64,000 nt of DNA from Planctomycetaceae bacterium. Lineage in GTDB: Bacteria > Planctomycetota > Phycisphaerae > Tepidisphaerales > Tepidisphaeraceae. The notes beneath the pieces were generated by a model. It did no database searches. It had not been told where the DNA came from and saw nothing but the letters and a program-made list of their open reading frames with translations. Each line of letters opens with the position of its first letter. Positions within the stretch are counted from its first letter, which is position 1. Position numbers and translations under genes: made by a program. Location of the stretch: positions 1 through 64,000 of the forward strand of contig JAIYCY010000029.1 of the NCBI GenBank assembly GCA_027487775.1, given 5' to 3'. Below, one piece after another: positions 36,374-45,545 of this stretch.

Positions 36374-36649
36374 ATGAGTGAGGACAAATACACGCCGATC
36401 TCGATGTGGACGACCTATCGACGACGCATTCTGCCCACACAGATCCTATTCATCGTGATTTGCTCTGCGCTGGCCTTTTTTTATCGGGTTCCGCTCGAGC
36501 GACTTGCCGTCTATTTCGTGTTCTTCCAGTTGCTTGCGGTCTTTTCGGCATGGCAGGGGACGCGGGTGCACAATCGGTTGACGGAGATCGAGCGGAAGAG
36601 GCAATTGTTATTGAAGGCAACTGAAGAGGCGCGAGCTAATCGCCGATGA
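36374..36649 (+). CDS. Small two-helix membrane protein, function unknown
   Basis: I do not recognise this 91-residue protein. It has two hydrophobic segments (ILPTQILFIVICSALAFFY and LAVYFVFFQLLAVFSAW) followed by a charged coiled-coil-like tail (RLTEIERKRQLLLKATEEAR). It diverges from msrB and precedes manC by about 160 bp. Earlier in-frame GTG and ATG codons (36353, 36362) are possible starts. The ATG at 36374 was chosen because it places the charged MSEDKY stretch directly before the first helix. Confidence 0.5.
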   Translation: MSEDKYTPISMWTTYRRRILPTQILFIVICSALAFFYRVPLERLAVYFVFFQLLAVFSAWQGTRVHNRLTEIERKRQLLLKATEEARANRR

Positions 36650-36807
36650 TCGAAACGAGCGCACGCGTCATGGACGACCGGGCGGGGAACGTGGCACGCT
36701 CTAGCGGACGGGGAATGCGAGCCGTCCGAGAAGTGTTCGGTTGGATGAACTGGAATCCGGAAACGAGCCGTCAAATGCGGCAGTGAATCTGCAAGAGAGT
36801 GTGCGAT

Positions 36808-37917
36808 ATGGATTACGGTGTGATCATGGCGGGCGGATCGGGAACGCGGCTTTGGCCTCTCTCGCGGGAGAAGCTGCCGAAACAACTCTTGCGGGTGATC
36901 GGCGGCAAGAGTCTCTTGCGGGTGAGCTTTGAAAGATTGCTCGGCATGTTTCCAGCGGATCGGATCTATGTCTGCACCCTTGAGCAGCATCGTGCGCTGG
37001 TGCTCGAGGAGTTGCCGGAGATGCCGGCGGAGAATTTGATCGGCGAGCCGATGGGCCGAGACACGGCGGCGGGGGTCGGGATCAGCGCCGCGGTGCTCGC
37101 GGAGCGCGATCCGGAGGCACGCTTTGCGGTGGTGACCGCAGACCATGTCATCGAACCGATTGCCGATTTTCAGGCGTGCCTGAAGCGCGGCTTTGATGCA
37201 ATCGAAAAGTATCCGGGCGTCCTGGTCACATTCGGGATCACGCCGACGTTCGGCCATACGGGTTTGGGGTACGTACAGCGCGCCAGCGCGCTCGGCGGTG
37301 GGACCGAAGCATTCTGTGTCAAAGCGTTTCGCGAGAAACCCGACCAAGCGACCGCCGACGCCTACGTCGCTTCGGGCGAATATCTATGGAACAGCGGGAT
37401 GTTCGTCTGGCGAGCGCAGACCTTCATTGATCGCCTGCGTGAATACCTGCCCAAGACGTGCGAGGCGCTGCTCGAGATCGCAAAAGACTACGACGGGCCG
37501 AATCGCGCGCAAACGCTCGGTCGCTGGTATCCGACGTTGCAAAAAATCAGCGTCGATTTCGCCGTGATGGAGCCGGCGAGTCTTCGCGCGCCCGCACCGG
37601 ACGCTCCGAGCGGCGTGGTGGTCGTGGAAATGCTGGTGAAGTGGCTTGACGTGGGATCCTGGCCGGCGTTGTCGGAAACGCTTCCGACGGACGCGCAGAA
37701 GAACGCCTCAACGAATGCGAGTTTTGTCGCGCTGGCCAGTGGTGGAAACGTCCTTGTGCAGCCCGACGATGGGCATGTCATTGCGCTGATCGGTGTCGAC
37801 GATCTGGTGGTGGTGCGGACGCCCGATGCGACGCTGATTTGTCCGAAAGATCAGGCGCAACGCGTGAAGGATGCGGTGGCCGAGGTCAAGAAGAAATTCG
37901 GCGAGTCTTACTTGTGA
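36808..37917 (+). CDS. manC: Mannose-1-phosphate guanylyltransferase
   Basis: The enzyme makes GDP-mannose from mannose-1-phosphate and GTP, a donor for mannosylated glycans. The 369-residue product has the nucleotidyltransferase loop VIMAGGSGTRLWPLSREKLPKQ, EPMGRDTAAGVG, VVTADHVI, GHTGLGYV, AFREKPDQ, WNSGMFVWRA and WLDVGSWPAL. It lacks the C-terminal cupin isomerase domain of bifunctional ManC/AlgA, so it is the monofunctional form. The ATG at 36808 was preferred to a GTG three codons upstream. It fits the surrounding glycosyltransferase genes. Confidence 0.93.
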   Translation: MDYGVIMAGGSGTRLWPLSREKLPKQLLRVIGGKSLLRVSFERLLGMFPADRIYVCTLEQHRALVLEELPEMPAENLIGEPMGRDTAAGVGISAAVLAERDPEARFAVVTADHVIEPIADFQACLKRGFDAIEKYPGVLVTFGITPTFGHTGLGYVQRASALGGGTEAFCVKAFREKPDQATADAYVASGEYLWNSGMFVWRAQTFIDRLREYLPKTCEALLEIAKDYDGPNRAQTLGRWYPTLQKISVDFAVMEPASLRAPAPDAPSGVVVVEMLVKWLDVGSWPALSETLPTDAQKNASTNASFVALASGGNVLVQPDDGHVIALIGVDDLVVVRTPDATLICPKDQAQRVKDAVAEVKKKFGESYL

Positions 37918-37962
37918 TCGTCCGGGCGGGGGCCCGGGATGCCCTTGGATCCGGACCCTCGG

Positions 37963-39831
37963 TCAGGGTGTGGGCGGCGTTGCTGGGGTGGGCTGCCTGC
38001 GAGCCTCTTCGGCGGCGGCGCGGGCTTTTAGAGAGGGGATGTGCGTAGGTCTGAGGTGGATTGCGCGATCAAGCGGCGCGACGGCTTCCTCAGGTCGATC
38101 GGCATCTAAAAATGCGAGGCCGAGGTTGAGTTGGGCGTCCGGGTCATCGGGAAAGAGCTTGGCGGCGCGTTGACCGATGCGGATGGCTTCGAGGCGGTAC
38201 TGTGCGGCATCTTCGGTGTGGCCAGTTGCGTCGAGGTTTCGGGCGTGGTCAGCCAGGAGTGCGGTGAGATTGGCGAGGGTGGCGGGGTCGTCGGGTTCGA
38301 GTTGGCTGGCTTGCTGTCCCGCTCGGAGGGCTTCATCGGTGCGACCGAGTCGACGCAGTGCGTTGGATTTGGAAATGAAACCGAGGGCGAAGTTGGGGTT
38401 GATTTCGGTTGCGCGCTCGGCGTGGTGCAGAGCTCGCTCGAGGTCGTCGGGGGTTTTGGCGTTTTCGACGAAGTGGGCGGCCAGGCCTTGGTGGGCGGGC
38501 CAGCTTTGGTCGTCGATGGCGAGTCGATGTTCGTAAAGTGTGATGCTGTTCTGCCAGACGTCTGTTTGTCGGCTGCTCATGACAGCCCAGAGGATGAGCA
38601 GCAACGACGTCGCAATCGTGAGGGCGGGTTTGCTGCGGGCCGCAAAAAACGCGATGAGCCAGCCGAGGGCAAGAAGCGATGGGTAGAGATAATGGTCTGC
38701 GGGCGTGCTGTATTGCTGCATGTCGAAGCTGATGAGTCCGAGGACGGGCAGCACGCCGAGGAGTGCGACGGCCGCGAGGCATGCAGGCTGACGCAGCCCT
38801 CGTCGGGCGAGCACGATGACGAGGAGGAGGATGAGCAGGGGTGCGATGGAAGTCATGAAGTAGGCGCGCGATTCGATGACCGCGCGCGGCGGGCGCGAGT
38901 AGTCGAAGGTGAGATCGACAGGCCAGACAATCTTGTGGAGATAAAAACCGAGGGTATCCAGCGCAACGACCGGCCGCAGCGGGATGGCTGGCGCGTCGAC
39001 GAAGCTGGACTGCGGCTGCACAAAGCGCGAGCCAACGACGGCGAGGGCGGAGATGAACAGGCCGATCACAACCGGCTTCCAGGCGGATCGCAGGACAGAG
39101 ATCAGCGGGTCGGTGTTGCGGACTGCAATCAATAGCACAAGAAAGACAAGCGGCGCGACGACCACGCTGGGCTTGGCGAGCAGTGCAAGGACAAAGAGCA
39201 GCGCCGAGCCAAACCAGACGCGGCGATCAGCCGGCACGCTAACGATCGATCCGGGGCGGGCTGAGCTTGCCCTGAGGGCAAGGGCGATCGATGCAAGTGC
39301 GAGCGTCCACGCGAGCAGGTCCTTGAGTCCGGAGATCCAGCCGAGGGATTCGACTTGGACGGGATGGAGCGCAAAGGCGAGCGTGCCAAAGCAAGCGGGC
39401 CAGACGCGGAAACGCAGACGCTGAAGCACATGCAGGACGATCAGGCTGGTGAGGATGTGGAGGAGGATGTTGGCGGCATGAAAGGGCATGGCCGCAAGTG
39501 TGGTGGAGGCGTCGGCGGGGCCGAGCGCGCCGGCGGGTGCGGGATTGTGCGCGAGCAGCGCGACGGCGGTCCAGACGGCGTAGGTCACCGGGACGTAGAG
39601 GTTCATGTGTTCGTGCGTCGCGTAGTGGATGAGCGTGTGGAGACCGGGCGGATTGAACTGGGGATTGCGGGCGAGCGTGTTGTAATCATCCCAACTGGTG
39701 AAGTCGGCGGAAAGAAGCCCCGCGTAGGTGATGAGGATGGCGATGATGATGACGAATCGGGCGGAGCGCAGGCTTGAGGCATCTTCGGTTGTGGGCGGGG
39801 CGTGGAGATTGAGATCGTTCGGGCCGGCCAT
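37963..39831 (-). CDS. Polytopic glycosyltransferase-like protein with C-terminal TPR repeats
   Basis: This 622-residue protein has about ten hydrophobic helices from residue 22 to about 430, then four to five TPR units (HHAERATEINPNFALGFISK, GRTDEALRAGQQASQLEPDD, AAKLFPDDPDAQLNLGLAFL, PEEAVAPLDRAIHLRPTH). The DFTSWDDYNTLARNP loop after the first helix resembles the acidic loop of PMT/ArnT-type mannosyltransferases that use lipid-linked sugars. A role in protein O-glycosylation or surface glycan assembly is inferred. The frame stays open 168 codons upstream through a 24-bp repeat array, but MAGPNDL at 39831 is the first plausible start. The C-terminus is Pro-rich. Confidence 0.72.
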   Translation of the reverse strand: MAGPNDLNLHAPPTTEDASSLRSARFVIIIAILITYAGLLSADFTSWDDYNTLARNPQFNPPGLHTLIHYATHEHMNLYVPVTYAVWTAVALLAHNPAPAGALGPADASTTLAAMPFHAANILLHILTSLIVLHVLQRLRFRVWPACFGTLAFALHPVQVESLGWISGLKDLLAWTLALASIALALRASSARPGSIVSVPADRRVWFGSALLFVLALLAKPSVVVAPLVFLVLLIAVRNTDPLISVLRSAWKPVVIGLFISALAVVGSRFVQPQSSFVDAPAIPLRPVVALDTLGFYLHKIVWPVDLTFDYSRPPRAVIESRAYFMTSIAPLLILLLVIVLARRGLRQPACLAAVALLGVLPVLGLISFDMQQYSTPADHYLYPSLLALGWLIAFFAARSKPALTIATSLLLILWAVMSSRQTDVWQNSITLYEHRLAIDDQSWPAHQGLAAHFVENAKTPDDLERALHHAERATEINPNFALGFISKSNALRRLGRTDEALRAGQQASQLEPDDPATLANLTALLADHARNLDATGHTEDAAQYRLEAIRIGQRAAKLFPDDPDAQLNLGLAFLDADRPEEAVAPLDRAIHLRPTHIPSLKARAAAEEARRQPTPATPPTP

Positions 39832-39923
39832 GCGATGGAGTTTACCAAGGTTCCGGTGGAGATTGTCGTCGATGCCGGGAAGTGTCGAGGCATTGGGAGG
39901 AGAAGGACCCAAAGCATACGCGG

Positions 39924-40019
39924 GATGCGTGAAGGCGCGAACTTGTAGATGCATGAAGGTGCAAAGACGCAAATGCGTGGGTGCACGGATGCGTAGATGC
40001 GCGACCATCGCGAACTCGA
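39924..40019. repeat. 24-bp degenerate tandem array in a divergent promoter region
   Basis: Four units beginning gatgcgtgaaggcgcg, gatgcatgaaggtgca, aatgcgtgggtgcacg and gatgcgcgaccatcgc start at 39924, 39948, 39972 and 39996. They fill the 254-bp gap between two divergent genes, so they may overlap the promoters or operators of both. Confidence 0.55.
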
Positions 40020-40085
40020 AGCGGCGGGTTGGTATGATGGGCTGATCGAGGATGTGAACTTTTCTGCTGATGTGAAGGAGTAAGC

Positions 40086-40871
40086 GTGCCGCGGCTCTGG
40101 GTGATTGCGGATGATTTCGGCTTGCACGCGGATTTGAACGCGGCGATGGCGCGTTGCGCTTCGGCGGGTCGGTTGTCGGGGGTTTCTGTGGCTCCGAACG
40201 GATCGGGTGCGGACTGGGCGTTGTTGCGCAAGTTGCAGCGGGACGGGGTGCGGGTGGGGCTGCACTTGTGTCTGGTGGGTGAGCCTTGGTTGAGCCGTCG
40301 CAGGCATGTATCGAAGTGGCCCGCGCTTGCGCCAAGGTTGATGCTGCCTTCGTTTCGGGAGCAGATCGAACGTGAAGCGCTGCAGCAGATCGAGGTGTTG
40401 TTGGCGCACGAGATTCGGATCGACCATCTGGATAGCCATCAACATGTGCACGTACTGGAGCCGATCTTTTCGATTGTGATGAAGCTGGCGAAGGATTTTG
40501 GTGTGGGGCGGGTCCGGGTTCCGGTGGCGGCGAGTGCGGTGAGTCGGAAGGGCGGGGTTGCGGGTGGTGCGCTGGAGCGATTGTCGGCTCTGCGGGTGGA
40601 GCGTGTACGTCGTGCGGGGCTTTTGACGCATGGGTGCGTGGGGATCAGAGAAGCAGGCCGGATGACGCCCGCTGTGCTGGCCCGGGAGCTTGAAGCGGCA
40701 GCGGGTGTGGGCGCGGGGGACGTGGAGTATGTGGCTCATCCGGGTCATCCGACGGAAGCACTGATCAGTCGTTATGGGCATTGGCGATTCGACTGGAGTG
40801 GTGAACTGGAGACCATTCTGGGCAGAGAGTTTCCCGAGACGCTGAAGCGATGGGGATATGAGGTCGCGTGA
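40086..40871 (+). CDS. YdjC/ChbG-like carbohydrate deacetylase
   Basis: The 261-residue protein belongs to the YdjC family, metal-dependent deacetylases of N-acetylated sugars (including ChbG and hopanoid-linked HpnK). Metal and catalytic motifs are VIADDFGLHADLN at the N-terminus (Asp-Asp), VGLHLCL, IDHLDSHQHVH and VAHPGHP. A GTG start at 40086 follows aaggag with five-base spacing, which decides it. The substrate is unknown; among neighbouring glycan genes it may trim N-acetyl groups from a polysaccharide precursor. Confidence 0.83.
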   Translation: MPRLWVIADDFGLHADLNAAMARCASAGRLSGVSVAPNGSGADWALLRKLQRDGVRVGLHLCLVGEPWLSRRRHVSKWPALAPRLMLPSFREQIEREALQQIEVLLAHEIRIDHLDSHQHVHVLEPIFSIVMKLAKDFGVGRVRVPVAASAVSRKGGVAGGALERLSALRVERVRRAGLLTHGCVGIREAGRMTPAVLARELEAAAGVGAGDVEYVAHPGHPTEALISRYGHWRFDWSGELETILGREFPETLKRWGYEVA

Positions 40872-40917
40872 GTCGGGCGAATGGTGCAGGGCATTTCGGA
40901 TCGTTGAATGAAGCGGT

Positions 40918-41754
40918 ATGTTGGAAGGCATGCCGATCGGACTGATCGAGAAAGTGGGCCGAGACACGAACAACGCTCTGGCGGAGTTTGGTGACTTTTG
41001 GCGATTTGTGGGCCAGGTGATGCGATGGCTGGTGCAGTCGGGGTGGCGATTGCGGACGTGGCAGCAGGTGGTCCCGCTGATGTATGAGGTGGGCGTGCGC
41101 AGCGTGCCGGTGGTTGCGGTGACGGGTGCGTTTGTGGGGATGGTGATGGCGATCGAGACGATCGCGCAGTTTCGCGTGTTTGGTCGCGAAGAGTTGATCG
41201 GGAGCGTGATCGGGCTGACGGTGGTGAAGCAGATCGGGCCGGTGCTGGCGGCGGTCATGTTGGCGGGACGCGTGGGTGGGGCGTTGACCGCCGAGCTTGG
41301 GACGATGAACGTCACCGAGCAGTTGGACGCGCTGCGCGTGATGGGCAGCGACCCGATTCGATATCTGGTGGTGCCGCGATTCATCGTGTGTGTGATGCTC
41401 ACGCCGATGCTGACGATCTACTCAGATTTGCTCGGTGTGCTGGGAGGATATGCGGTGTCGACGGTGTTTCTGGGCGTGCCGTCGGAACCCTATTGGACCA
41501 GTACGGCGGCGGGCGTGGGGACGTGGCAGGTGATGGAAGGACTCTCCAAGAGCCTCCTGTTCGGCGCGGCCATCGCGCTCATCAGCTGCTACCGCGGATT
41601 CAATTGCGGCCCCGGCGCGAGCGGCGTGGGTCGGGCTTGCACCGACAGCTTCGTGACAAGCTTCCTGGCGATCATCGTCATCAACTTCTTCATGGCCAAG
41701 ATCACGCAGGACATCTACACGGCGTTGTTCGGGGCGACGGGGTTCTTTGATTAA
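40918..41754 (+). CDS. mlaE: MlaE/YrbE-family ABC transporter permease
   Basis: MlaE permeases form the membrane part of lipid-transporting ABC systems that keep outer-membrane asymmetry. The 278-residue protein has a helical N-terminus, then about five membrane segments with the family motifs TGAFVGMVMAIET, VVKQIGPVLAAVMLAGRVGG, AELGTMNVTEQLDALRVMG and DPIRYLVVPR. The usual MlaF ATPase and MlaD substrate-binding genes do not follow, so the complex must be completed from elsewhere. An alternative Met four codons later is possible. Confidence 0.88.
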   Translation: MLEGMPIGLIEKVGRDTNNALAEFGDFWRFVGQVMRWLVQSGWRLRTWQQVVPLMYEVGVRSVPVVAVTGAFVGMVMAIETIAQFRVFGREELIGSVIGLTVVKQIGPVLAAVMLAGRVGGALTAELGTMNVTEQLDALRVMGSDPIRYLVVPRFIVCVMLTPMLTIYSDLLGVLGGYAVSTVFLGVPSEPYWTSTAAGVGTWQVMEGLSKSLLFGAAIALISCYRGFNCGPGASGVGRACTDSFVTSFLAIIVINFFMAKITQDIYTALFGATGFFD

Positions 41755-41780
41755 AGAAGCTGTGATGTAGACTTTGGATC

Positions 41781-42815
41781 ATGCGAAATGACCGCGTGAT
41801 CAATCTGCGACAATTGGGTGGCATGGACCGTTACATCATCGACGATGGTGCGGGCCGGGGCGTGCGCGCGGTGTGTGTGGAGACCGGGGCGGGCCTGAGT
41901 TTTCGCGTGCTAGTGGATCGCGGGCTGGACATTGATCTGGCGAGTTTCAATGGCAGGTCGCTGGCGTTTTTGACGCATAAAGGCGTGATCGCGCCGACGC
42001 GAGGACTGGATCGTGGGATCGATTGGCTGAGCGGATTCGCGGGTGGGCTCTTGACTGGATGCGGGCCCTTTTCGATCGGTGCGCCCAGCGATGTGGACGG
42101 GATTCATTACGGGCTGCACGGGCCTCACTCGCAGACGGCGGCGGAACTGGTGGAGATGTCGGGGCCGGATGAGTCGGGTGCGATGCGGCTGATCGGGCGT
42201 CTGCGGTATGGGGCCTTCTACGGACCGAGCCTCGAACTGGTGCGGACGATCACGACGCGACTGGGCAGCAATCGGATCGAGGTGAGTGATGTGTTTACCA
42301 ATGTCGGGAATGCCCCGTCGCCTCATGCGTGGCTTTTGCATGTGAACTTTGGATATCCGCTCCTGGATGAAGGGACGATGTTTTGCTATCGCGCCTCGCG
42401 TGTGACGCCTCGAGATGACGAGCGATCGCGCGCACGGTTTGCTGGAACAGAACATCGTCGGTTTCCGGCCCCTTCGCAGGAGGAATGTGGCTCGGTGCAC
42501 GGGTTTGCATACCTGGATGCGATTGCAGACATGGACGGAAAGGTTCGGTGCGGGATTGGAAATGCGAAGCTCGGGTTCGGCGTGGAGATCGTGTACGACC
42601 CGAAGCAGTTTCCACGGCTCGGGAATTGGCAGCATTTCGGGCCGGGAGAGTATGTGGCGGCGCTTGAGCCGATGAACGGCGGGGTTGAAGGTCGCGCGAC
42701 GGACGTAAAGCTCGGCCGTGCTGACACGATGGAGCCGGGTTCGACGCGTCGATATGACTACAGCCTGGCCGTCGTGGAAGGTGCGGAACTGTCGTCGCTT
42801 TTGGCAAAGAGTTGA
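41781..42815 (+). CDS. DUF4432 family, aldose-1-epimerase-like protein
   Basis: The 344-residue protein has the galactose-mutarotase-like beta-sandwich of DUF4432. Conserved segments are FRVLVDRGLDIDLASFNGRS, LTGCGPFSIGAPSDVDG, YGLHGPHSQTAAE, HAWLLHVNFGYPLLDEG and EPMNGGVEGRATD. Mutarotase-fold proteins interconvert sugar anomers. The His residues in YGLHGPHS and LLHVNFGYP could be the acid/base, but no activity is established for this family. It starts 26 bp after the mlaE gene and may be co-transcribed. Confidence 0.78.
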   Translation: MRNDRVINLRQLGGMDRYIIDDGAGRGVRAVCVETGAGLSFRVLVDRGLDIDLASFNGRSLAFLTHKGVIAPTRGLDRGIDWLSGFAGGLLTGCGPFSIGAPSDVDGIHYGLHGPHSQTAAELVEMSGPDESGAMRLIGRLRYGAFYGPSLELVRTITTRLGSNRIEVSDVFTNVGNAPSPHAWLLHVNFGYPLLDEGTMFCYRASRVTPRDDERSRARFAGTEHRRFPAPSQEECGSVHGFAYLDAIADMDGKVRCGIGNAKLGFGVEIVYDPKQFPRLGNWQHFGPGEYVAALEPMNGGVEGRATDVKLGRADTMEPGSTRRYDYSLAVVEGAELSSLLAKS

Positions 42816-42875
42816 ACTGAAAAAATCCTGCTCCAATGTGCTGTGACGTGTTTAGGTGTGAATTGAGATGCGGCG

Positions 42876-45365
42876 ATGGATCACGAGCGCGGAGAGCATG
42901 AGGCCGGTATCAGCGATATCGCGTCGCCTGAAACTGCTGGCGCTGGTGAAGCGAATCGTGTGCGAGGAGTGATCGTTCGGTGGGGTGGGTGGAAGATTGC
43001 GTTATGGATGTTTGGGCTTGCGCTGTTGGTGTTGTTGCCGCAGATGCGTGAGCCGGGAACGGTGATTGGGACGGCTGAGGGGGATGTGCATCATCAGTTT
43101 TTGACGTGGCGAGGGTTTGCGGCGAGCGAGATTCGTGCGGGGAACTTTCCGGAATGGAACGATCGGATTTTTGGGGGCAACCCGTTTCATGCGACTTTGC
43201 AGTCGGCGTTGTTGTATCCACCGAACGTGGTGTATTGGGTGTTGCCTTTGGGATGGGCGACGAATCTGGTTTGGTGGTTTCATTTGGGCATGGTGGGGAC
43301 GGGCGTTGGGTTGTGGGTGAGGTGGCGGGGCGTGAGTTGGTGGGGGAGCGTGATTGCGGGTGCGGTGGTGATGCTGGGCGGGTCGATGCTCATGCGTGTG
43401 TATGTCGGGCATTTGGCGAATGCGCCGGCGGCGGTTTGGTTTCCGTGGTTGCTGCTGGGGCTGGAGATGTGCGTCGGCAGGAGTTTGAACGATCGGGCGG
43501 TTGGATGGATGGGAAGACGTGGTGCGCGGTGGATGGGCGTGATGATCATCGGGCTGTCGGGTGGGCTGATGGTGCATGCGGGGCATCCGCAATATGCGTA
43601 TTACGCGGTGATATTGGGTGGGATGTACGGGCTGGTGCGTGTTGTGTGCAGCCGGGCGTGGGGCGCGGCGCTGGCGATGGGATGTGGTGCGGCGTTGGCG
43701 GGATTGATGTCGATGCCGGCGTTGTTGCCCGCGCTCGAACGGGCGGATGAGTTGGGACGGTCGGGCGGGTTATCGCCGGGCGAGGCGGCGAGTTATGCGA
43801 TGCCGCCGGAGAATCTGCTCACGCTGGTGTCGCCGGTCTTGTTTGGGATCAGCGATGCGCGTGACGGAGAATTGGAGTATGTCGGCAGATGGTTTTCGTG
43901 GGAGAACCATGTGTACGTGGGATGTGCCGCGGTGGTGTTGATGTGGGTGGGTGTGCGACTGAATCGATCGATGCGATGGATCAGCCTGGGCGCGTTGGTT
44001 GTGGTGGTGATGGCGATGGGATTTCACACGCCTTTGTATGAGTGGCTGTATACGTCGCTGCCGGGCTGGGATCAGTTTCGTGGAACCAGCAAGCTGATGT
44101 TTCACGCGACGGTGATGGGGAGTTTGCTGGTGGGCATGGGATTCGATCGGCTGCGCGCGGTGGACTCGGCTGGCGGGATCGAAGTCGAACGAGCGTGGGT
44201 CGTGGGCCGGCGTGTGGCGTGGGTGTTGGCGGGGGTGTTGTTGTTGGGGGCCATGCTGATGTGGGAACGCGGGTCGGGTCGGGGTGGATTCATGGATGTT
44301 TGGAGCGGGCAGATCGTGCGCATGGGGGAGACGCACGATCCGGCGAGGCTGCGGAACATGGCGACTTGGGAACGGGCGTCCGAGCACGTTGCAGTGCGGC
44401 TTGCCATTGCGGGGTTGATGATGGTCGGGTTGGCGGTGTTGATGGGTTTTAAGAGACGGCGGGCGGAGTGGATGGGCGCTGTGGTGTTGGTGGAACTGAT
44501 GGTGGCGGGCTGGATCGTGCTGGTACGATCGCCGGTGGAGGTGAGGATGGATGCAGGGGTTGAGCGGGTCGTGAATGAGATGAGTCAGAGCGATGTTTGG
44601 GAGCGTGTACTGATTGCGAGGCAGGGACAGGCGAATCTGGGGATGCGGCTGGGCTTTGAGAACGCGTGGGGATATGAGCCGCTTGCCTTGCGGCGATGGG
44701 TAAGTTTGCTTGCGGATTCGCAGGGGCAGAGTCTGGACGCGGTGCCGTCGAGCTTCTTGATTCGCAAGATGGATGAACGGCTGTTCGGCTTGATGGGTGT
44801 GCGGTGGGTGGTGCTGGAAGGAGAGGATGCACCGCGGCAGATCGACGAGCCGATGCCGCGGGCTTGGGTGGTGCATGAGGTGGAAGTGATCGGAGACAAA
44901 GCACGCCGGGTCGCGAGACTGCGCGAACCGGGCTTTGATGCGCGGCGCGCAGTGGTGATGGAAACAGCAGTGGACGTGGATCAGTCGGCGAAGATGCATC
45001 ATGGTGTCGTCGCTGATCATGATGTCGTTGATGTCGATGTGTCGCGGGTTGAGGTGATGGAGCGCGTGAGTTCGGATGAGGTGAGGTTGGTGGTGCGGAT
45101 GCATCGGCCGGGTGTGGTGGTGGTGAATCGGGCGTATAGCGCGGGCTGGCGCGCGTGGGCGAGGGAGTTGAGCGGTGAAGAGTCTCGCGAGCTATTGGTG
45201 TTGCCGGGCAATCATGCGCAGCAGGCGATGGTGCTGGGGGCGGGGCGCTATGAGCTGAGGATGAAGTATGGGAGCGAGTGGTTGAGATGGGCGATGCTTG
45301 CCGGTGGATCAGGCTTGGTACTGGCGAGTGGGTGTGGTGTGATCGGGATGCGCACACGTCGATAG
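42876..45365 (+). CDS. YfhO-like polytopic membrane protein
   Basis: The 829-residue protein has 11-13 hydrophobic segments from about residue 40 to 550 and a beta-rich soluble C-terminal domain (about 560-800) followed by one last helix. QFLTWRGFAASEIRAGNFP, FGGNPFHATLQSALLYPPN and a late VVVNRAYSAGWRAW match YfhO-type membrane proteins, which resemble GT-C glycosyltransferases and are linked to lipoteichoic-acid or surface glycan glycosylation. The acidic residue in IGTAEGDVHHQ after the first helix is a candidate catalytic site. Function here is inferred. Confidence 0.72.
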   Translation: MDHERGEHEAGISDIASPETAGAGEANRVRGVIVRWGGWKIALWMFGLALLVLLPQMREPGTVIGTAEGDVHHQFLTWRGFAASEIRAGNFPEWNDRIFGGNPFHATLQSALLYPPNVVYWVLPLGWATNLVWWFHLGMVGTGVGLWVRWRGVSWWGSVIAGAVVMLGGSMLMRVYVGHLANAPAAVWFPWLLLGLEMCVGRSLNDRAVGWMGRRGARWMGVMIIGLSGGLMVHAGHPQYAYYAVILGGMYGLVRVVCSRAWGAALAMGCGAALAGLMSMPALLPALERADELGRSGGLSPGEAASYAMPPENLLTLVSPVLFGISDARDGELEYVGRWFSWENHVYVGCAAVVLMWVGVRLNRSMRWISLGALVVVVMAMGFHTPLYEWLYTSLPGWDQFRGTSKLMFHATVMGSLLVGMGFDRLRAVDSAGGIEVERAWVVGRRVAWVLAGVLLLGAMLMWERGSGRGGFMDVWSGQIVRMGETHDPARLRNMATWERASEHVAVRLAIAGLMMVGLAVLMGFKRRRAEWMGAVVLVELMVAGWIVLVRSPVEVRMDAGVERVVNEMSQSDVWERVLIARQGQANLGMRLGFENAWGYEPLALRRWVSLLADSQGQSLDAVPSSFLIRKMDERLFGLMGVRWVVLEGEDAPRQIDEPMPRAWVVHEVEVIGDKARRVARLREPGFDARRAVVMETAVDVDQSAKMHHGVVADHDVVDVDVSRVEVMERVSSDEVRLVVRMHRPGVVVVNRAYSAGWRAWARELSGEESRELLVLPGNHAQQAMVLGAGRYELRMKYGSEWLRWAMLAGGSGLVLASGCGVIGMRTRR

Positions 45366-45545
45366 TCAAAACGCATCTGAGGTGGCTTCAAACAGACAGA
45401 TTCGGCGAACAGCTTCGGTTGCAATCTGGAAACGTGGACTGAGGATGGTGGCGAGGACAGGTTTGTTGTGTGCTTGATTCTTTCGATTTGATTTCATTTC
45501 TCGACGGATGAGTTGAAAGCATGCGATTGAGCGAGGGAGTGTGTT

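Noticed and set aside
38131..39135. 334-codon plus-strand frame
   Set aside because: Antisense to the PMT/TPR membrane protein, which has coherent helices and TPR units.
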